A program made the position numbers and the translations under genes. A stretch of DNA of 9,981 bases. Origin: Candidatus Altarchaeales archaeon ex4484_96 (lineage in GTDB: Archaea; Altiarchaeota; Altiarchaeia; IMC4; QMZM01). The notes under the pieces are model-generated. The model had not been told where the DNA came from and ran no database searches. It saw only the letters and a list, made by a program, of their open reading frames with translations. Below are positions 7,173-9,981 of the stretch, piece by piece. Each line of letters opens with the position of its first letter. Position 1 is the stretch's first letter. Where the stretch lies: positions 1 through 9,981 of the forward strand of contig NJDH01000046.1 in the NCBI GenBank assembly GCA_002254405.1, given 5' to 3'.

Positions 7173-7178
7173 AAAAGA

Positions 7179-8951
7179 ATGTGCGGCATAGCAGGCTACA
7201 TAGGGCCAAGGCAAAATACATCCGAGATACTCTTTAACATGATAAAGCGCCTTGAGTATAGAGGCTATGATTCTGCCGGAATAGCATGCGTCACAGATGA
7301 TGTATTATGCATCTCAAAGGATAAGGGGAAAATATCCGAGCTTGAGGATAAAATAAACTCTGATGTAGTATCTGATATTGGCATAGCCCATACACGATGG
7401 GCAACCCATGGTGCACCCTCTCAGCTCAACGCACACCCTCACACGGATTGTCAGCAGAGATTTTGCGTCGTGCACAACGGGATAATAGAAAACCACAGGG
7501 AGCTTCGGGACGAGCTGATAAAAAAAGGCCATAGTTTCACATCAGAAACCGATACCGAGGTCATCCCCCACCTTATAGAGGAACATTATGTTGACAGCTT
7601 CGAGCAGGCCTTTACGCATGCGGTCAAAAGGCTGAGGGGGAGTTTTGCCCTGGCGGCATTATCCGTCGAAGACAAAAACAGGATTCTCATAGCCAGAAAA
7701 GATTCACCTTTGATTATCGGCTTAGGCGATAATGAATATTTTATCGCATCAGATACTCCAGCCCTAATCCCGCATACCAGAGACGTAATCATATTAGACG
7801 ACTTCAACTATGCGGTTTTATCTCGTGAGGGGGTGAGGGTATGCGATATCCAAAGCGGGGGGGAGGTCACAAAGGAGGTTTTGAGAATTGACTGGGACCA
7901 AAAACAGGCTGAGAAAGAAGGCTTTAAGCATTTCATGCTGAAAGAAATATTTGAGGAACCTGATGCCATCAGAAACGCCTACAAGGCTAATGAGGTGTTG
8001 GCTGAAATAGCCGGCCGGCTCGCGAAATACAGCAGATATTACCTTGTTGGCTGCGGCACAGCATATTATGCCGCTCTTGCGGCAAAGTATCTGCTTGAGA
8101 GATTCGGCATAAGTTCCGAGGCTGTTTTAGGCTCAGAGTACCGGTATTCCACCATAAACTGCATCGATAAGGACTGCGCGGTGGTGGCTGTTTCACAGTC
8201 CGGTGAGACAGCTGACACCCTGGTTTCGGCGAAAGAATCAAAGAATAAAGGCGCTTATCTGGTTGGTCTGGTTAACGTTTTAGGTTCCTCTCTAACCCGG
8301 GTAGTAGACGACGTAAGCTACATATACGCGGGCCCGGAGATTGCGGTAGCATCAACTAAAGCATACATCGGTCAGGTTACCTCATTGATTATATTATCTC
8401 TTTATCTGGCCAGGGAAAAAAACAAGATAAGCGAGCAGTATCTAAGAGAAATGCTGGATAACATAAACTCGGTGCCGGATAAAATAGGGGATGTGCTATC
8501 GGAGGAGGATAAAATAAAAAAATTGGCTGATGAATACTCAAACAAGGAGATATTCTTTTTTATCGGCAGAAAACAAAACTATCCCACTGCATTAGAGGGT
8601 GCTCTTAAATTAAAGGAAATATCGTATGTTCACGCCGAAGCCTATCCTGCAGGTGAGCTAAAGCACGGGCCTCTGGCGTTGCTTGAGGAGGGTGTTCCTG
8701 TTATTGCCCTGATGCCAAACGATGAACTCATCGAGAAGATAGAGAGCAACGTAGCCGAGGCGCAGGCCAGGAAAGCGCTTGTTTTAAGGGTTTCTGAGCA
8801 GGGTGAGATGCGGGTCCCGGTGGTTGACCCTCTGCTATCACCTTTGCTTTACATCACACCGCTTCATTTATTCGCTTATCATATCTGCTTGGCCCGGGGC
8901 CTGGACCCAGATAAACCAAGGAATCTTGCGAAATCGGTTACGGTTGAATAG
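7179..8951 (+). CDS. glmS: GlmS, glutamine-fructose-6-phosphate aminotransferase
   Basis: GlmS makes glucosamine-6-phosphate from fructose-6-phosphate and glutamine, the first step toward UDP-N-acetylglucosamine and hence surface polysaccharides and N-glycans. The 590-residue protein is full length. It begins MCGIAGYIG, so Cys2 becomes the N-terminal nucleophile of the class II glutamine amidotransferase domain (about 2-225), with HTRWATHG (71-78). Two sugar-isomerase (SIS) domains follow: one with LVGCGTAYYAALAA (289-302) and SQSGETADT (339-347), the other with ALEGALKLKEISYVHAEAYP (471-490) and GELKHGP (492-498). The C-terminus KSVTVE is the family signature, with the conserved lysine of the active site (K585). 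The start is fixed by Cys2. No Shine-Dalgarno is clear in the 6-nt gap after aNAC. No glmS ribozyme is expected in this short space. Confidence 0.98.
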   Translation: MCGIAGYIGPRQNTSEILFNMIKRLEYRGYDSAGIACVTDDVLCISKDKGKISELEDKINSDVVSDIGIAHTRWATHGAPSQLNAHPHTDCQQRFCVVHNGIIENHRELRDELIKKGHSFTSETDTEVIPHLIEEHYVDSFEQAFTHAVKRLRGSFALAALSVEDKNRILIARKDSPLIIGLGDNEYFIASDTPALIPHTRDVIILDDFNYAVLSREGVRVCDIQSGGEVTKEVLRIDWDQKQAEKEGFKHFMLKEIFEEPDAIRNAYKANEVLAEIAGRLAKYSRYYLVGCGTAYYAALAAKYLLERFGISSEAVLGSEYRYSTINCIDKDCAVVAVSQSGETADTLVSAKESKNKGAYLVGLVNVLGSSLTRVVDDVSYIYAGPEIAVASTKAYIGQVTSLIILSLYLAREKNKISEQYLREMLDNINSVPDKIGDVLSEEDKIKKLADEYSNKEIFFFIGRKQNYPTALEGALKLKEISYVHAEAYPAGELKHGPLALLEEGVPVIALMPNDELIEKIESNVAEAQARKALVLRVSEQGEMRVPVVDPLLSPLLYITPLHLFAYHICLARGLDPDKPRNLAKSVTVE

Positions 8952-8956
8952 TTTTT
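8952..8956 (+). terminator. T-run after glmS, possible archaeal terminator
   Basis: Five T residues follow the glmS stop codon directly, continued by ATTATT. Archaeal RNA polymerase can terminate at short T-runs without a hairpin, and none is seen here. The same T-rich stretch (8952-8960) is also about 32 nt upstream of the VOC gene and might act as its promoter, so the two readings compete. Confidence 0.35.
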
Positions 8957-8987
8957 ATTATCCGTGAAATAATATATTAATTTGAAG

Positions 8988-9383
8988 ATGGAATATAGTT
9001 CCCTGCAGTTTACGGTCAAAGACCTGGATAGAACCTATCAATTTTATCGCAATGTTCTTGGTTTTTATATTGAAAGGGTCTTGGAGGAGGAAAGCTTTGA
9101 TTATCTACTCCTAAAAAAAGACGGGTATGAGCTGATATTCGAAAGCGAGGAGGCTGTTAGAAAACTACACCCTAAGCTTTCGGATAAATGGGGTGATGGG
9201 GTCAGGGGCTGTGGTGTCGCACTGAATTTTGTTGTCTGCAACCTCTATGAGATATATGGTAGGCTGAGGGCGCATAACATCACGATACTATATGATATAG
9301 CTGAAAAACATTACGGTATGAGGGAAGTCTGGCTGTTTGACCCCGACAACTACCTTATTGTTCTAAGCGAGCAGGTCAAATAA
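8988..9383 (+). CDS. VOC-superfamily protein (glyoxalase/bleomycin-resistance fold)
   Basis: The 131-residue protein has the paired beta-alpha-beta-beta-beta modules of the vicinal oxygen chelate fold. The first begins LQFTVKDLDRTYQFYRNVLGF (about 6-26) and has YELIFES near 42-48. The second begins at VALNFVVCNL (about 75-84) and ends FDPDNYLIVLSEQ (about 115-127). Against the usual glyoxalase pattern, the first His/Gln ligand position is Ser, the second-module His is absent, and the final Glu (normally in LIEL) is Val. Metal-dependent catalysis is therefore doubtful. A ligand-binding or resistance-like role, as in the metal-free bleomycin-resistance proteins, is an alternative. Substrate is unknown. 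The start could also be the TTG at 8982; ATG is preferred. An AT-rich island lies at 8968-8982. The gene converges on the minus-strand pair, with 10 nt between the stops. Confidence 0.85.
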   Translation: MEYSSLQFTVKDLDRTYQFYRNVLGFYIERVLEEESFDYLLLKKDGYELIFESEEAVRKLHPKLSDKWGDGVRGCGVALNFVVCNLYEIYGRLRAHNITILYDIAEKHYGMREVWLFDPDNYLIVLSEQVK

Positions 9384-9393
9384 GAATCCTAAA

Positions 9394-9618
9394 TCACATG
9401 AGATAGAATACGTAGACCAACGCGCTCACGCCAACGATAACAAGAGAGCAGTTTATTATCGGGCATTTCACCCCCAGAATCATTCTCACCATGTACATGT
9501 AGGCTGGCGCACCTAATGCCACCGGATTAATTTGATAACCCCTTAAGGCCGAAGCGAAAGCTAAAGCCAGCATGCAAGAAAATGCGACCAAAGCTATTTT
9601 TCCATCATCATCCATCAT
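9394..9618 (-). CDS. Small hydrophobic membrane protein, unknown function
   Basis: This 74-residue protein belongs to no family I recognise. It has an acidic start (MMDDDGK), a hydrophobic helix at about 8-24, a short loop with R26, a moderately hydrophobic stretch at 33-50 interrupted by R45, and a second strong helix at about 53-73 that runs to the C-terminus. Two or three membrane spans are likely, with no signal-peptide cleavage site. The start overlaps the end of the M16 peptidase gene by 11 nt (8 nt if the second ATG is used), so it is probably translated by coupling; no Shine-Dalgarno is evident. The tight overlap and length support a real gene, but similarity to other genomes was not tested. 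Confidence 0.65.
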   Translation of the reverse strand: MMDDDGKIALVAFSCMLALAFASALRGYQINPVALGAPAYMYMVRMILGVKCPIINCSLVIVGVSALVYVFYLM

Positions 9619-9981
9619 CGGGTTTAAGCAGGGTCATGGTGTATTCTTCGCTTAGGAATCTATCAGCTGCGTTAAGTAAATCATCTTTTGATATCCTTTT
9701 GATATATTCGCCTTTCCTCCTGTAGTCGAAGGGAGCACCACATAATTCGTTTTCTAAAAGAAGCATCGCGCTTTCCGTGATACGCTCCAGCAGGTCATCA
9801 TACTTGGACAGCATAAGCCTTCTGGTTCCCTTGAATTCTTTCTCAGCTATTTTTTTCTTTTTTAGGTTGTTGAAGATACCTAAAATAGTGTCTTTAGCCT
9901 CCGCAAGCCTTTGGGGGTCAAATCCGTCTATATGGGAGACAAACATACCACACCGCTCGAAGGCATGGTAAAAAGAGCCAA
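9608..9981 (-). CDS. M16-family (insulinase-like) peptidase, C-terminal part (partial)
   Basis: The 5' end lies beyond the right edge; about 124 C-terminal residues are visible. The segment reads FYHAFERCGMFVSHIDGF, then an amphipathic helix (DPQRLAEAKDTILGIFNNLK), a lysine-rich turn, EKEFKGTRRLMLSKYDDLLE, and finally YIKRISKDDLLNAADRFLSE before the terminal strand TMTLLKPD. This order matches the C-terminal M16 domain, where the pattern G-F-x-V-x-x(n)-E-A-x-x-x-I, E-F/L-x-x-x-K/R-x-x-L and I-T-x-x-D-L-x-x-A is common. Active members are zinc metalloproteases with HXXEH in the N-terminal domain; that region is not in the window, so this could be an inactive partner. No membrane segment is seen in this part. 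It overlaps the small membrane protein gene by 11 nt. Confidence 0.8.
   Translation of the reverse strand, partial: GSFYHAFERCGMFVSHIDGFDPQRLAEAKDTILGIFNNLKKKKIAEKEFKGTRRLMLSKYDDLLERITESAMLLLENELCGAPFDYRRKGEYIKRISKDDLLNAADRFLSEEYTMTLLKPDDG

Noticed and set aside
7173..7178. Possible glmS ribozyme riboswitch upstream of glmS.
   Set aside because: Only 6 nt separate aNAC and glmS, far too little for this element, which is known from Gram-positive bacteria.

Overview
The window comes from an archaeon. The evidence is an archaeal-type nascent polypeptide-associated complex protein (aNAC), TATA-box-like AT islands at the expected distance upstream of genes, several Shine-Dalgarno sites of the archaeal GGTG/GGAG type inside operons, and a lipoprotein with a Thr/Ser/Asn-rich stalk and many N-glycosylation sequons. 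Genes are tightly packed, with 8 to 20 nt overlaps and almost no spacers. Base composition is moderate. The lineage cannot be fixed from sequence reading alone; an uncultivated archaeon is plausible. No RNA gene, insertion sequence, CRISPR array or origin was seen.

Region 1 (1-3488, minus strand) is a hydrogenase-maturation operon, read from right to left: a fused hypC-hypD gene, hypA, hypB, hypE, then a radical SAM gene cut by the left edge. Region 2 (3489-3573) is a short divergent promoter region. It holds an inverted repeat whose arms each contain ATTATAAT. Region 3 (3574-6787, plus strand) is hypF, overlapped by 8 nt by a Cys-rich lipoprotein gene. All six activities HypA-F are therefore encoded within about 5.6 kb. 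Together they build the NiFe active site. HypF and HypE make the cyanide ligands, the HypC/HypD unit holds the iron and assembles Fe(CN)2(CO), and HypA and HypB deliver nickel. No hydrogenase structural gene and no maturation endopeptidase lies in the window, so the client enzyme is encoded elsewhere.

Region 4 (6788-8951, plus strand) has a TATA box, the aNAC gene and glmS (glucosamine-6-phosphate synthase), 6 nt apart and probably co-transcribed. A T-run after glmS may terminate that unit. Region 5 contains a plus-strand VOC-fold protein (8988-9383) that converges on a minus-strand pair at the right edge: the C-terminal part of an M16-family peptidase and, overlapping its end, a small membrane protein.

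The points most worth a second look are the compact HypC-HypD fusion, an altered zinc site in HypA, the radical SAM gene at the end of the hyp operon, and the secreted Cys-rich lipoprotein translationally coupled to hypF. I did not find strong evidence of a wholly new system; the novelty is in gene architecture and in unexplained neighbours of a known pathway.
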